From the NCBI GenBank assembly GCA_018398765.1, contig JAHBMJ010003968.1, positions 1 to 64,000 on the forward strand: 64,000 nucleotides of DNA, in the 5' to 3' direction. Position numbers and translations under genes: made by a program. Source of the stretch: Chromera velia. Taxonomy: Eukaryota; Sar; Chromeraceae. This document shows, in pieces, positions 48,629 through 61,852 of this stretch; the first letter of the stretch is position 1; every line of letters begins with the position of its first letter. The notes under the pieces were generated by a model that was given only the letters and a program-made list of their open reading frames with translations, had not been told where the DNA came from and made no database searches.

Positions 48629-51600
48629 ATGTCTTCTTGTTGTCTTGTAAGCCCGCCACTGTGGCGGGCCTTCTGCGTGTTCTTCGTTGCGTGCGTGTGC
48701 GCGACTGGAAGACAGGATGGCTTAGATCCCCGCACCTTTGGTTTCTTGAATCTGGTGGAGGTGCCGGGACGTGCTCGAGAGGCAGGCAGTCGTCGGTCTC
48801 TTTCTTCTAGGAGGAAGGAGGGGAGGAGTGCGCGTGATGCAGGTGTCTATGACCGTTTCACACAAGGTGGAGTCTCTGGCGCAGAGGGAGCGGCAGCCGG
48901 TGCGGTGGACAGAGACGGTCTCTTGAGAGACATGCAGAGGGCAAATGGGGGCTTTAGGGGATCGGGTGTGGTCAGTCGTGGAGAACCTTCCATTTCTTTC
49001 TTGTGCCGTCTCCCCGTCTCCACGTCTCCCTCTCGTCTTCTGAGAGCGTCAGGGGGAATGACTCGCAGTGCAGCCATGCACCTCCTTCTTTTCTCTTTCT
49101 GCTTTGTGCCTGCCATCCACTTGTGCTTGTTGTAATTCTTCTGCGAGCCCTCTTCCGACAACTTTGGTGAGATTGTGCTGCGTGTTTCCGAGTTGAACGT
49201 CGACCCAGATGTTGGGCGAGGTAGTCCCTTTGACCATGACTCTGTGCGTGCCTATTTATCGATATTTGCGTTTCGCACGTCCTGTTTTACGCGCGTGTTC
49301 GTGCAGCCTCCTTCCCCACCCACAGGGACGACGTTCGTGTCTGAGCACTACAGAATTCCTCTGGGAGACCTCGTGGAGTACCTCGAACGAAAGAGACTCG
49401 AGTTCCATGAGACTCCACAGAGGTCCGTCAGGGTGAGGCTGGGGAGGGAGAAAGGTAGGAATGCTGGTTATCTTAGAGGTCTGTGCTTTCACCCGACCTG
49501 TGTCGAATTGGGTGCCGGTTAGAAGAGGAAACGAAAAAGGGGACTCCGATACTGTGACCTGACCTTGAACGAGAATTCCTTTTCTGTACCTCTTCTCCAC
49601 TGCCCCTCTTGATCACGTGCATGCAGACAGAAATGCGTGCCTGTTGTCTGGTTTCGTCTCATCTCGTCTGCAGATACACACTAAAGTATTGCCCCCGGTG
49701 TCCCCCTCACAAGAACAAACCAGACAACCTGTTCAAGCTGGAGCTCTTCAAAAATTCGGGGAACTGCTACTGTCACAGGTCGGGAGGTTGTATCAGTCTG
49801 TTGCAGACACTGACCTCCATCTCCGATTATGCTTAATCCTGACTGTCTGTTCAGCTGCGTCTGGCTGTCTCTCACCCTACGCGCCTTTCTGACTGACTTT
49901 CTGCTGCCACTTCTCGTCCCTTTCCCGTCTATGTGTGTGTGTGCGTGTGTGTATGGGTATGGGCGGGGGGGTTACTTTTGGCCCGTAGAAACTTGCTTTG
50001 CCTTTACTGTGCGTCTGTTCTCCTTTCTTCCTGGTGCAGATGCGGCTTTAAGGGTTCGTTCTTTGACCTGAAGACCGCGATGGGCGACCTCCCTGCCGAC
50101 TCCATCCAGGGTTTGGGGGCCGGGGCTGCCTCTACTGGGGGGGTTGGGGGGGGACTTGGAGGGTTGGGGGGTGGGGGATTGTGGAGAGGGGGGGGAGATG
50201 CCGGAGGGTTGTCAGGGCGTCCCGCAGGCACAGTGGAGGTTCCACACCAGGGCGACGCACAGAAGTATCCCCGGTTTTTGTTGGAGGACAGAGAGTGTCC
50301 GGGTGTGCTTGAAAGGATAGAGAAGGAGAGGGGAATCAACAGGGAGACTCTGGAGAAGTACCGAGTGGGGTGTGGGCGTTTTGTATTTCCTTCACAGACC
50401 CCGACCTTGGGAGGAGAGACCCAGTGGGAGACTCATGAGTGTGTGACGTTTCCGTGGATAGTCCGGATTGCTTCAGACAGCCCGAAAGAGACAGACAAAG
50501 GGGGAGGGGACAAGAAAGAGGAAGGGGGGGAGAAAGAGGGGGAAGAGGCAGCGAGTGAGTTGACAACTCGATTAAAGGTGAGATCCCTATCGAACAAAGC
50601 GTGTATGAGATTGATTCCAAAAGGAGGGGGTTGGGGCCTTTTCGGTGCCCACACGGTCCCTCTGTCTGCAGATTCTCTTGTAGTGACGGAAGGGGAATGG
50701 GACGCTCTGGCAGTCCATCAGGCAACGGGTTTGCCTGCAGTCTCTCTACCGAATGGGTGCCGATCGCTTCCCGTTCAACTGTTGCCTTATTTGGAGACAT
50801 TTAGGCGCATCTATCTATGGATGGATGCGGACGCGCCTGGACAAGAAGGTGCGGAGCTCTTCGCTCAAAAATTGGGGGTGGGAAGGACGTATATCGTGAA
50901 GGACACAGAGGGGGACCCGGTCGGAGGACTGCCCCCGAAGGATGCGAATGAAGCTTTGTTGAGGGGCTTTGATTTGAATCGGATGATTGAAAATGCGCGT
51001 CCGCTTCCGCATAGCCAGATTTTGGACTTCAACAACTTGAGGTCACAAGTGTGGGATGAAATTCGCAACCCTGATCGCGTGAGGGGTGTGCAGAGTTTGA
51101 CGCTACCTTCTTTGAACAAGCTGTTAAAGGGACACAGAGCGGGGGAGCTGACCATCTGGACGGGTGGGACAGGTATTGGAAAGACGACGCTTCTCTCTCA
51201 GTTGTCGATGGACTACTGTCTCCAAGGGACCTCGACTTTGTGGGGGTCTTTCGAGATCCCCAACGTTAGGTCAGTCAGTCAAAAGGTAGAAAGAACGAGG
51301 GAGGGTCTGAGCCTTACTTTCTCTCCCGGTATTTCACTGTTTTGCGTCACGATGGAAATATGAGGTTTCGGCATTGCTGGAGATGGTGTTGATCAAAGAG
51401 GCCGACAGGAGCAGTCTCGTGAATGTGGTGATGGGGGAATGATGGATGGGCTCATACAGGCAGAAAGGCAAGCAGATAGACCGGAAACAAGGCCGCGAAA
51501 AAGGTTTTTGATGTACAAATGATCAGCCACGGAAGCTGCTTTGCGTCACTGAGGGGGCTTTGTGATCCATCCATCCTACCGTGAACTCTGCTGATACTCT

Positions 51601-51933
51601 CTTTCACCTTTACTCCCGCCTGATTCATTTCCGCAGGCTTGCTAAGATGATGATCCGTCAGTTTGCCGGATTCAATTTAGAGGAACAACCTGCGAGGTCA
51701 GGCAGACACACAGCCAGTCAGAGGGGATGCTTGTTCAGGGAGTTTCTTCAAACAGATTTAGTTGCGTATCGTTTTTTAACCCGGGGGTGTTTGTGAAAAT
51801 ACAGGCCTGATGCCTGATCCGGCTCTTTCTTTTTTCCCCTTTAATTCTGTCTATGTGTCAAGAGCCTCTCTTATCTTGATCCTTCTTTTCTTCTTCGATT
51901 CTCGACTCCGCACTTCTCTTCTTGACACTCATG

Positions 51934-51964
<31 letters not shown>

Positions 51965-53315
51965 AGGTGCAGATTCGACTACTTCGCAGAGAAGTTCGCT
52001 CAACTGCCTCTGTACTTTCTGAAGTTTCATGGGTCGACCGACGTCAATCAGGTTTGTCAGTTTGTCTCTTCAGGGAGCCATCTCCTTAGAGAATGCAAAA
52101 TTCAGTCTCTCCTGTTTGCAGCTGTATTTGAGTCTTCGTGTGTATCAGGTATCAGTTTCAATACTTTCACGCTGTGTCTCTGCCCTTCCGATGTCCGCGT
52201 CAGTTGTTTTTGTTCTGCGTCCTCCTCGCGGAACATCTGGTGCCTCTTTAGTTCTTTCCTTCCTTGCGTGAACCCCCATCCCTCTCTCTCAGTCGCTTTG
52301 TGTCTATCCTTCTTCTTGGCGCGCATGCGTGCAGGTGATTGATGCGATGGAGTATGCCGCATACGTTTTGGACGTGCGACACGTCGTGCTTGACAACCTC
52401 CAAGTAAGCGTTGTGCCAAAATTGGTGGGGGGTGGAAGAGTGTGCGTTTTCTGTGAGACTGGGGGTTGATTCGTGTACCATCAATCGGCTCCGTTTTTGA
52501 AGGCGGGCTCTTTCGTTCGTTTCTTTGACTTCGCCTGCGATTTTTGTGCTTTTGTTTCTGTCTCCCTGTGCGCAGTTCATGCTGAGTGGACAAGCGAGGG
52601 GTGTGGACCAGTGGGAGCTGCAAAACCAGGCGATAGAGAAGTTCCGTCGATACTCATCGTCTAAGGGAGTGCATGTCTCTCTTGTGGTGCACCCGAGGAA
52701 AGAGGTGAGGCAGGGGGGGAAGACGGAGGGTCATTGGGGTTCCCTTTGGCTTTGAGGCAATGGGTGTGTCTGTCCTGGTTGGACTTGGTATTCGTTCCTT
52801 CCAAAAAGGCATCTAGCAATTTGGCGGTTTGGATTTTATGAGTTCGCATTTGAGTAGGCAGGCGTTGTGATTTTTTGATGGGGCGTCTGTGCAACTTTGG
52901 TCCCTTCCGCCTTTCTTTTCAATCTGATTCTGTTCTTCAGGATGACGGTACCCAGCTTGGCGTTGCATCCGTGTTCGGCTCTGTGAAGTCGACCCAGGAG
53001 GCAGACAATGTGGTGATCTTGCAGAGACCTCGGAATGAGTGTCCCTTTCTTGACTTGAAGAAGAATCGTTTCTCTGGTGAGCCTGAGAGGGGGGACAGAA
53101 AGGATGAAAGAGAAGTGACAGGGCCTGAAGGAAATAGAGAGCTTCAACAACGTTTTCTCACTCCCCCCTTCTTCGCGTCATTTTTGAGCCTCGTAAGCAG
53201 GCCCTTGAAGTCACCAGGCATCACAAATGAGAAACCCTATTTTTTGAATGTCTGCCATGATGTTTTTTTGTATGCAGGAGAGCTTGGAAAGATCAATTAT
53301 GTGTTCGACCGGTCA

Positions 53316-53352
<37 letters not shown>

Positions 53353-55571
53353 ACTTGTTCCCCCTCCTCTCGTCAAATTTTCTTCCCAGCCGATTGGGAA
53401 CGAAGACTGCGTGCAGGGAGTTGAAAGATGAAAAGGAAAGATAGAGTCTCTGACGATGACAAAACCTGATTATTCCAAGGAGGTGAAGTCAGAAGTTCCC
53501 GGATCATCGGCAAGCGGCAATGACACCAATCGATGAATCATTTTCTGCATCTCAATTCTTTCTGGAACTCCTTTTCTTGTGCCTGCACGTGTCTGCAGAG
53601 AGTCTCTGATGATCAAAGAGCTCGAACTCGTTCCACAGCAGTTATGGCAACCCGACGAGGAACAGTTGAAGCAGATCAGACAGATTCGGAACGTGCCGAT
53701 GATCAACCACTTCTATGAATTCCAAACCAACAGACCCACTCCGTCAGTAGAAACAAAATCCAACGAGGGCAAGTCGACGAAAGCTAGAAATGAAAACGCA
53801 GTGTAAAACCTTTTTTTTGTAGTGCCCTTCTCTCTCGCTCGCTCGTTCGCATGGCTGAGCTAGAGTGTCTCCATTTGACCCCGTTCCTCTTCATCCTGTT
53901 GTCCTCTTTTCCTCTGGACTCGACGAGGGGCATCTTCTCTTCTTCGTGTCTGTTCCGTCATTCATTTGATTCCGCTCCTCTCACGGCCTCTCCACCTTTA
54001 CCTGCCGCCTGCCCTGCTTTGTTCCCGTGCAGTCTAGCGAGTGACGGCAGCGAGGCGTTCGGTGTGAGCATGCAGCACGGAGGTTTGGGGGGCATGGGGG
54101 GTGGAATGGGACTCTCTGACATCTCCATCGCAAGCGAGAGCCTTCAGAGGCCCCCGTTCCCCCCCTCCCCGTCTCCCTCATCATCCGAATTTGGGGAGCT
54201 TCAAGCGGAAATGCGGGGAGGAGGGGGTGACTCCTCCCTTTCCGCTGGGCCTGAAAGGGAAGGTGTGGGCGGGGGGGGCTCTGGGCATTCGTTAGACAGC
54301 AGATCTGAGGGGGGGATGGGTTCTTCGGGCGGTCATGAGGGTGTCAGTGGCGGGTCGAGGGAAGGATCGGGTGCAAGTGGGGATCGCTCAGGTAGCACTG
54401 GTGGCACCAAATTTTCTCCCAGTTCTGCTCCCGATCTTGCAAAGTTAAAATATTCCAACACCCTATCGGATTTGCGGAACGTGATTGAAGAGCACGGGCT
54501 GGAGGTTGACCCTTCCGTTGGCTTGGGACGAACGAAGCTGACGATATACGAGGACATCCGAGCGGAAGTTCTCAGACTGAAGGGAATCGAACTGCCTCCA
54601 CCACCTGAGAAGAGCACGAAGAAGAAAGAGCCCCCCAAGAAGAAGGCAAAAGCAGAGGAGGACAAACCGTCCCCCATTCCACCTGGGGTTGATTGGTGGA
54701 AGATCGCGTTTGAAGAGAAAGACGTGGGAGGTGGACTTCATCTGTATTCTTTGAGGCCGACTGCCAACCAGCCTCTTGAGAAGACTCTCCAAGAAGTCAA
54801 GCATCAGATTCCTGAGACAATCCCCTCATCCATAGGGCCAGATTTTGACGCAGCTCTCGACAAAATGTGCCGAGTAGATGTCGTGCCTCGAGACGACATT
54901 CGGAGTGATTTCTTTTTTTGTGATTCACCCGAGAGTGTCACGAGAGCCTTTGAAGAAATTCACTTAGCAGACGCTTCCGTGATCTCTGTTGATCTGGAGA
55001 CGACCTCTCTAGACCCCATAGAAGGCAGGATTCGATTGATTCAGCTGGCGGTGGAGGGCCACCCTGCACTTGTGATTGATGCCTTTTCAGTGCTGTTCAC
55101 CATGACGCGAAACGAAACTGACGGCAGTGTCAGCTTTGAGAGGAACAAAGATGGGTGGGACGCGCTGAAGCCTTTCCGTCTTGCAATGGCATCCGAACGG
55201 GTGCAGAAGGTGTTCCACAACTCGAAGTTTGATGTCAAGTTTCTACAGACGCATGACATGCCTGTGTCCAACCCGCTGTTTGACACGATGCTGGCTTCAC
55301 GGCTGCTCGAGGCAGGGAAGGGGCGGATTGGGTTTCGCTTGGATCAGGTCGGTTGGGAGGTAGAGGGATGGAATTGGGATGAATGGATTCCTTCTTACCA
55401 AGCGGGCTTGAAGGGATTTGCTGAAAGAAATTGATTACTGCAGATCTTGGCGAGATCGTGTGATTGCCCCCTGTTCCTTTCCCGTCTCTGCGTGATTGAG
55501 GTTGTTATGCCTTTCCTCACCCTGTTCAGAACAGAAGAGTTTTGTTTGGGTAGAGAGAGTCCACTCTTTTG

Positions 55572-55619
<48 letters not shown>

Positions 55620-58600
55620 TGTGTCTGTCTGTCTGTCTGTCTGTCTATCTTGTTATTTCTTATCTTTGTTTTTCTCCCCTTCTCCCTTTGTCCTTTCCTT
55701 CCTGCCCTTCCCAGGTGGTGGAGAGGTACCTCGGCGTCCTGATGAGCAAAGCCCAACAGAAGTCTGACTGGGGCTCTCTGTCCCTGAGTGCCGATCAGGT
55801 GCTGTACGCAGCCAGAGATGCTGCCGTGCTCCTCCCCCTTCGGAACGCGCTCCTTCAGAAGATCGAGAGGGCAGAGCTGGAGGAGGTGGCGGATCTTGAG
55901 TTCCGCACTGTGCAGCCTGTCGCTGAGATGGAATTGACGGGTTTGGGGGTCGACTGGGAAAAGTGGCAGGCGTTGGCGGATGAACTCAGGGAAAACGAGA
56001 AAGAGGTAGGTGTGTGTGTCTTGTGGATGATAGAAGGGATTGTCCAGGTTTTGCCGTCGCTGTTTTCCTGTCTGGTGTGTCACGTTGTTGCCGTCTGCGT
56101 CAGTGTGCAGATGTTAAAAAGAAAACAGAGGAAAAAAAAAAAACCGCCAAGATGGACAAAAGGGCGAAGGAGTAAGAGACGCTCTTCCTCTTTCGAGACC
56201 GCCTTCTTGAATTTTGTTCTTGTCTCACCTTGCTGCCCACGGCTGCAGGTCCTTCAAAAACTTCGGACAGAACTGAAGCTGTCAGAAGACCAGGAGGTCA
56301 ACTTGAACTCCCAACCACAGGTCGGTCTGTCGGTGCGAAGGAAGACAAATAACAAATGAACAATGGAGCCAGTGAGTGCATGGGGGGATATGTCATATTG
56401 TGACGACGCTGTGTTGAAAGAAAGCAAAGCGAAGAAAGACGGGGGCGGTTGCAGCGCGTTTGTTGGCCCTTGGTGAAGAATGAGTGGCGTGTGAGCCCTT
56501 CGCCGTCCTTCCATCCGGGCGCTTTGAACGTTTGACCTCCCGATAATTTTTTTTGTTCGACGTGAAGTTTGTCTCTCAAGTTTTCGCTTTCTTTTTCAAA
56601 TACTTCCGGTACGTCGACCTCTCTCTACTTGACCCGCACATTTTTCTTGTCTTCGCTGTTTTTGCTTAATTCTCTTCATTGATGGACTCCGACAACTTCC
56701 TCATCCCTCACCTACCCTTTCAGATTCTTCAACTTCTTCGTGCTCTGGGTGTGCCCAACCCAGAAGGCAGAGGGCTGATCAGCGACACAAATGATTGGAC
56801 TCTCAGCAAACTCGCACAACAATATCCGGCAGTGCAGGCTCTCCGGTGCGTTTGCTTTTTCCTGTCGTCGTCTCGCACACTAAACGTTTTCTTCCATTTG
56901 CTTCTTTAGCTTGTCTACAGTCCCTACGCCTTTTTGTTTCCTTCACCCTTTCCTTGTCTGTGTCTCGTTGATCGTTTTGATGTTGGCACCGTATTGAACT
57001 CTCACTTCTTCCATCAGATTGATTGCTAGCAATGCACATCCGACGACGTCCCTTTCAGCTGTGACGTCCACTGAGAGAGACTGAAGTTGGATTCCAAAAA
57101 CGCTCCTTCATCAATACATCGTGTGCCATGGTCCATGCCTGCGTGTGCAGAGAGCACCGGAAGGTCACGAAAGCGATCTCGGCCTTCGCTGAGAAGCTCC
57201 CTCAGCACATCAACAAACAGACCGGGCGCATCCACCCCAACTTCAATCAGTACGGAGCCGAGTCTGGACGCTTCTCCTGCGACTCCCCGAACCTCCAACA
57301 AATTCCCAGAGACCGAAAATTCAGGTTGGGGGCACGCAGGAGACTGCTAATTGGGATCTGTTCCTCTCTCTTCTCACAAAAGCTGCTCATGTTTTTTCTG
57401 CTTTTTTCATTCGTCCGTCGCCCGCTTTTCTGTGTGTGTTGCTTTTCGAGGTTGTTTCTGCGCCTTGTGGACTTTTTTTGTTTCGTTCTCCCTGTTTGCT
57501 CCCCCTTAAGCCCACAGGTCGTGCTTCGTCCCGAAGAAGGGCTACAAATTCGCCATAGCGGACTTTTCTCAAATAGAGCTGCGGATTGCTGCGGATATTT
57601 CGGGTGACAAGACAATGACGGAGGCCTACGCGTCGGGGGGGGATCTCCATAGAGTGACTGCAGCTTTGGTGACGGGGAAGAAGCTCGAGGATGTGCAGAA
57701 GGCAGACAGGCAGCTGGCAAAGGCGGTGAACTTCGGATTGATCTACGGCATGTCTCCGAACAGATTCAAGGACTATGCAGAAAGTTCCTATGGGGTCAAA
57801 ATGTCTCAAGAGGAAGCAAACAAGTCAGTAGGCAGGCCCACAGAATGACAGGGTGATCAGAAAAAAGAAAAGTGCAGACAGAAAGACGGAGACTCATGAG
57901 AGGAAAAAACTCGGAAGGGGAAGGAAAGAAAGAGGTGTGAGAAATAAAAAGTTGTCTCTTTACTGGCCGCCCCCAGCCAAGGGTGCGCCTTTCAACTTTC
58001 CCGTCTATGCTTTCACTGTCCTGTTTTCTTCAAAGCGACACTTCCTGGCTTCGTTTCCTTCTGTTCCTCGCTTGCACGAACGTTCATCGACTTGCCTTTC
58101 ATCATTTTCTCTGTCAAGTCCGTCTTCATTTCAAACTCCGTGGCCCTTTCTCTTTGCTTTCTTCGTGCTTTTTCACAGGCACACATACAGACTTACACTT
58201 TCTGTCCCTCTCTCCTTTACCATCGCCTCTGAGCAACCAACAAGGATCCTTGCAATTAGTTGATTTGAATTGAAATCCCTCTCTCCTTTTTTGTATGTTT
58301 CTTCCATCCATCCACTAGGTTCCATCGAGCTTACTTCGACCACTACACAGGAATCACTGAGTGGCACAATCACGCGAAGGTCAGTCGCTTAGCCAACTTT
58401 TCGCTCTATCAATTTCTCTGCGAACGAGTCCCTCAAGACAAATTTTGCGTGACTGTTCTTGTAGAAGTTTCATGGCCTTCCAACAAGCACAACTCCTGGA
58501 AGAGACGAAGAGCTTCCGCGAAGTGGCTCCTTGAATGAAGCTGGCTGAATCCTCTTGTAGATCGTTTCACTTACTGTGTTTAGAAATAGCATGAGGGAAT

Positions 58601-59764
58601 TCCTGCGTAGAGGGTCGTTCTTCCTCCCTTTGTGCCGCTTATTTTGATTTCCGTGTTGATCTTCGTTTTCTTTCGTGCGTGCTCCCCTGCAGAAGAGACG
58701 ACCACGAGAAACGCGCACGCGGTCGCGCAGACGGGCGGTTTTCGACTCCTTCGCTTTCACAAAGGCGCTAAACTATCCGGTCCAGGTCAGAAGGAGTCGG
58801 AGGAAAAAAGAAAAGCCGTTAGGCGAAGACGGCTGCAGGCTGATCCCTCTACTTCATCCTTCCTTCACCGTTCAGCAGAAGGAAACGGATACTGTGAAAT
58901 AGTGTATCAGGAGGGCAGTTTCCAGTCATATCACAATGCATCGGCTTGATGTGACAGTGCGCTGGCTCGCTGGCTTGCTCTTTTACGGATGGATACACAG
59001 GTCCAGAATGCTTGTGATGACATCAGAGACCCAAACGAAACACGGCCATCATTGTATGCTTCGATGCATCGATGCATGTTCTCTCTTCCTTCCTTGATGT
59101 GTTTGTTCAATGCAGGGAACGTCGGCAGACATCACGAAGGAATCTCTGGCACGGCTTCCCGGGGAGTTGCGGGAAGCGGGCATCGACGGGAAGGTGGTGA
59201 TGTGCGTCCACGATGAAATCATCATCGAAATTCCGGAGGAGAAGTCAGAGGAGGTGGGTAGTCGCTAAGATGCAAACAGACACAGCTGCAGATGGAAAAA
59301 AAGCCTCTTTCTATCTGTCCGAGTCTCTTCGGTTCTCTCTCCTGAAGCAGTCTCTCTCCTTTCGGGCAAACGAGCTGTGTGTGTCCTGTCTGTAGCTTCT
59401 CGTGCCTTATTAGCACTATACTGACGTAAGGTGTGAAATTTGACTTCACGATCTGGTCTTCTCGATGGGGTTGTCTTGTTTGTTTGATGCGTCTTGAAAG
59501 TGTATGTCTGTTTTGTTTCCCTCCCTCAAGCATATGTATGGTTCTTTGCTGAATTTTGAGTTCATCCTGCTCGTTGCCTATCAGTTTCTCCGGTTATTAT
59601 TTGCTCAGCTCAACGTTCGGTGCTGACCGCTTCACTTGTTCTTTTGCCTGCAGGCTCTGAACCTTCTTGTCCGGGTGATGGAGCAGGCGGGCGAGAGGTA
59701 TCTCCTCAACATTCCGTGTATCGCTGAGGGGGCAGTCGGCGAAAGTTGGGCAGACAAGCCGTGA
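48629..59764 (+). CDS. plastid replication protein: primase-helicase-exonuclease-DNA polymerase I fusion (PREX-like)
   Basis: Twenty-two exons close in phase to 1726 residues: 48629-48970, 49148-49220, 49326-49422, 49674-49778, 50040-51269, 51637-51696, 51973-52051, 52335-52403, 52576-52704, 52941-53076, 53278-53311, 53599-53742, 54033-55347, 55715-56005, 56249-56320, 56724-56845, 57151-57324, 57518-57823, 58319-58379, 58693-58785, 59116-59253, 59654-59764. The N-terminus has a signal-peptide-like core (LWRAFCVFFVACVCATG) then an Arg/Ser-rich transit-like stretch, as for complex plastids. Next is a T7-type zinc site (YCPRCPP...NCYCHRCGFKG), a Gly-rich linker and TOPRIM primase (VTEGEWDALA, WMDADAPG). 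Helicase Walker A is GGTGIGKTTL, Walker B HVVLDNLQ, followed by HPRKEDDG. A Gly/Ser-rich linker leads to DEDDy exonuclease (VDLETTSLD, HNSKFDVKF, YAARDAA). Polymerase has GRFSCDSPNLQQIP, motif A DFSQIELR, motif B RQLAKAVNFGLIYG, motif C VHDEI and final GESWADK. All catalytic motifs look intact. By analogy it copies plastid DNA. Confidence 0.9.
51940..51963. repeat. (CT)n run upstream of a splice acceptor
   Basis: Short CT tract acting as polypyrimidine tract about 10 bases before exon 7 of the PREX-like gene. Confidence 0.8.
55578..55650. repeat. (CT)n/(GT)n/(CTGT)n microsatellite
   Basis: Compound repeat in the intron between exons 13 and 14 of the PREX-like gene. Confidence 0.95.
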
Positions 59765-61852
59765 GAAAGCGACGGGGGGAGACTCATTAGCAAGCGAAAG
59801 GTTGAAGAAAGACGCTGTAAATTATGCATGGTTGAGAAAGTAGCGCTGGTACCTGCAGAGTATTTTAGTCAAACTGGAATGGAAACATCGCATCTCATCG
59901 ACTCCTTCTCTGAGTTCCTGCATGGTCAATCTGCATCTCCGTCCATGTGCCTGCCTGGCTGCCTGTGTGCCTGCCTGCCCTCTGTCGACCCTTGGAAATC
60001 ATCTGAGAGACTCAGGACACGCGCACACACTTATGACTGTACAGGAATCGCATGATTGATCGTCTGTGATTGATGATGAAATGAGGCAGCAGTATATGCA
60101 AAGTACGCATGCGTGTGCAAGCAATATCGATAGTCAATCAATCCAATTATCGCTTAAGATGATTGAAGATTCGAGGACGCAATAAAATTCATTGGCATCC
60201 AAGACTCGCAACTAAGTCGCAAGCGCGGATTGAGCGGTTATAGTGGTCGTGTGTACTGCTGGCAGGAGAATTCTGAAGGGTTTGGTAGTACGTGTTGCAT
60301 AAAGAATATGGGGCACGAAACTTGAATAGTATGTTCAAGTTTGACAGTAACTGTCTAGGACCCTAGGTAACTGTATATACAGACTAGTGTATAGAAAATC
60401 GGATTTAAAAATTTAGTTAAACTTTTAAATATAATCCAGACATATGACAAATGCTAATTACAAGCGAATGTAAAAGTGGTTGCTGAATTTTGAAAACCTA
60501 GTAGTCACACAGTCTCACACTCATAATATTTCTCTCTTCTAGATCGTGCATTTTTGTAACACTTAAAAAAAAAAAATGGAATCTCTTTTTTGAATTAACT
60601 AAATTTCCCTTTAAAATTTCTTTTTTACTTGTCTTTGTTTATTCCAATCTACGTTCCAATCTGTTAATTTTTTAATAGAGTCCTAGATTAAGTCAGACTC
60701 GGATATTGAAGCTAGTAGTCATCGCTAGAGTGCTGTAGAACGTACTACGACTATTAGTACTACTATGAAACGTACTGGGGTTTGTCATAGATTTTGACCG
60801 CTGTATATTAAAAGTATTGTTAGTGTAGTGATGTATAGACAGTAGTGTAAACACATTTCTAAATGGTAAACTTTGCCGTAGTATTGGGGACTACTATTTG
60901 CGATATCATGATGTAATCAAAACGATCAAGCAACGGATTTCGAATGAACTTTACTCTTGATTACTGAATCAACCCTTTCAGATCGGAAAGAGAAACTCAG
61001 ACACTGACAGTGTGACACAATCGATACAACGCATTGGAATGGAAGGCAGGGCATCGATTGCAGACCGATGTGATTCTTCTCACAACCAGTCTCTCTCAAG
61101 CTAGCCCTCAAGTTTCCTTCAAGTTCGACAATTCAGAAGTGGTGATTTTTGATTCAATGTAAAGAGAAGAGAAGACAACATTACAGACGCCTTTGCTGAT
61201 CGACAAAGAGGAATTGCGTCATTTTTCCGCGTGCTTCCTCTTTGTCTCCCTGCGAAAAGACGTCGGGGCCTGCTCGGCAGTCATTTAAACCGCACACAAG
61301 CAGCAGCAAACAGATGAGGAAACTCCGATAACAGAATGCACAGCACTGGCAGCAACTTCCACGTCTCGAAATTTCTGACTGAAGGGATGTCAGAAGGTAG
61401 AAGAGAAACGGACAACTCGAATCAGGCAGTCAGAATGAATCAGAATATGCACACATAGACAGACAATGTCGTGCAGACAAATTGGAGGTTTCCACTCAGA
61501 AGTCCTTGCCACTTCTCTCAGATCAAAGTGGAAAGATCTACCACAAAGGAAACGGCAAGAGTGCTAGTTGAATTCGATTCGTGAAGCGACAAGGCACACT
61601 CACCTCCCAGGGAACTGGAGGGCCGAAAAAAAAAGAATGAAGGCCCACGTGCACATAAGAAAATGTAAAGAAACTGTGCGACTGTTGAGATCCCCTTCGG
61701 AAGACACTTCAGTGAGCCTTGCCCCTTCACTCATTCAAGTTCGTCGTTCCATTTCTCCTATCATTTCCTTCACTTCCGTGTTCCACATTTCTCCTGCTAT
61801 CCTGCCTTCCTTTGTCGTATGCTCAACCCCTTGCGTTGACCCACTCTCTCAC
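59765..61852. other. intergenic, AT-rich centre, no gene seen
   Basis: Between the 3' ends of the PREX-like gene and the subtilase (convergent). 60060-60950 is strongly AT-rich, with scattered TAGTA/TACTA motifs, and 60950-61850 is of average composition. Only short frames without splice support. Confidence 0.6.

Noticed and set aside
54333-54804. Minus-strand frames inside the polymerase exon
   Set aside because: Antisense of the Lys/Glu/Gly-rich linker of the PREX-like gene.
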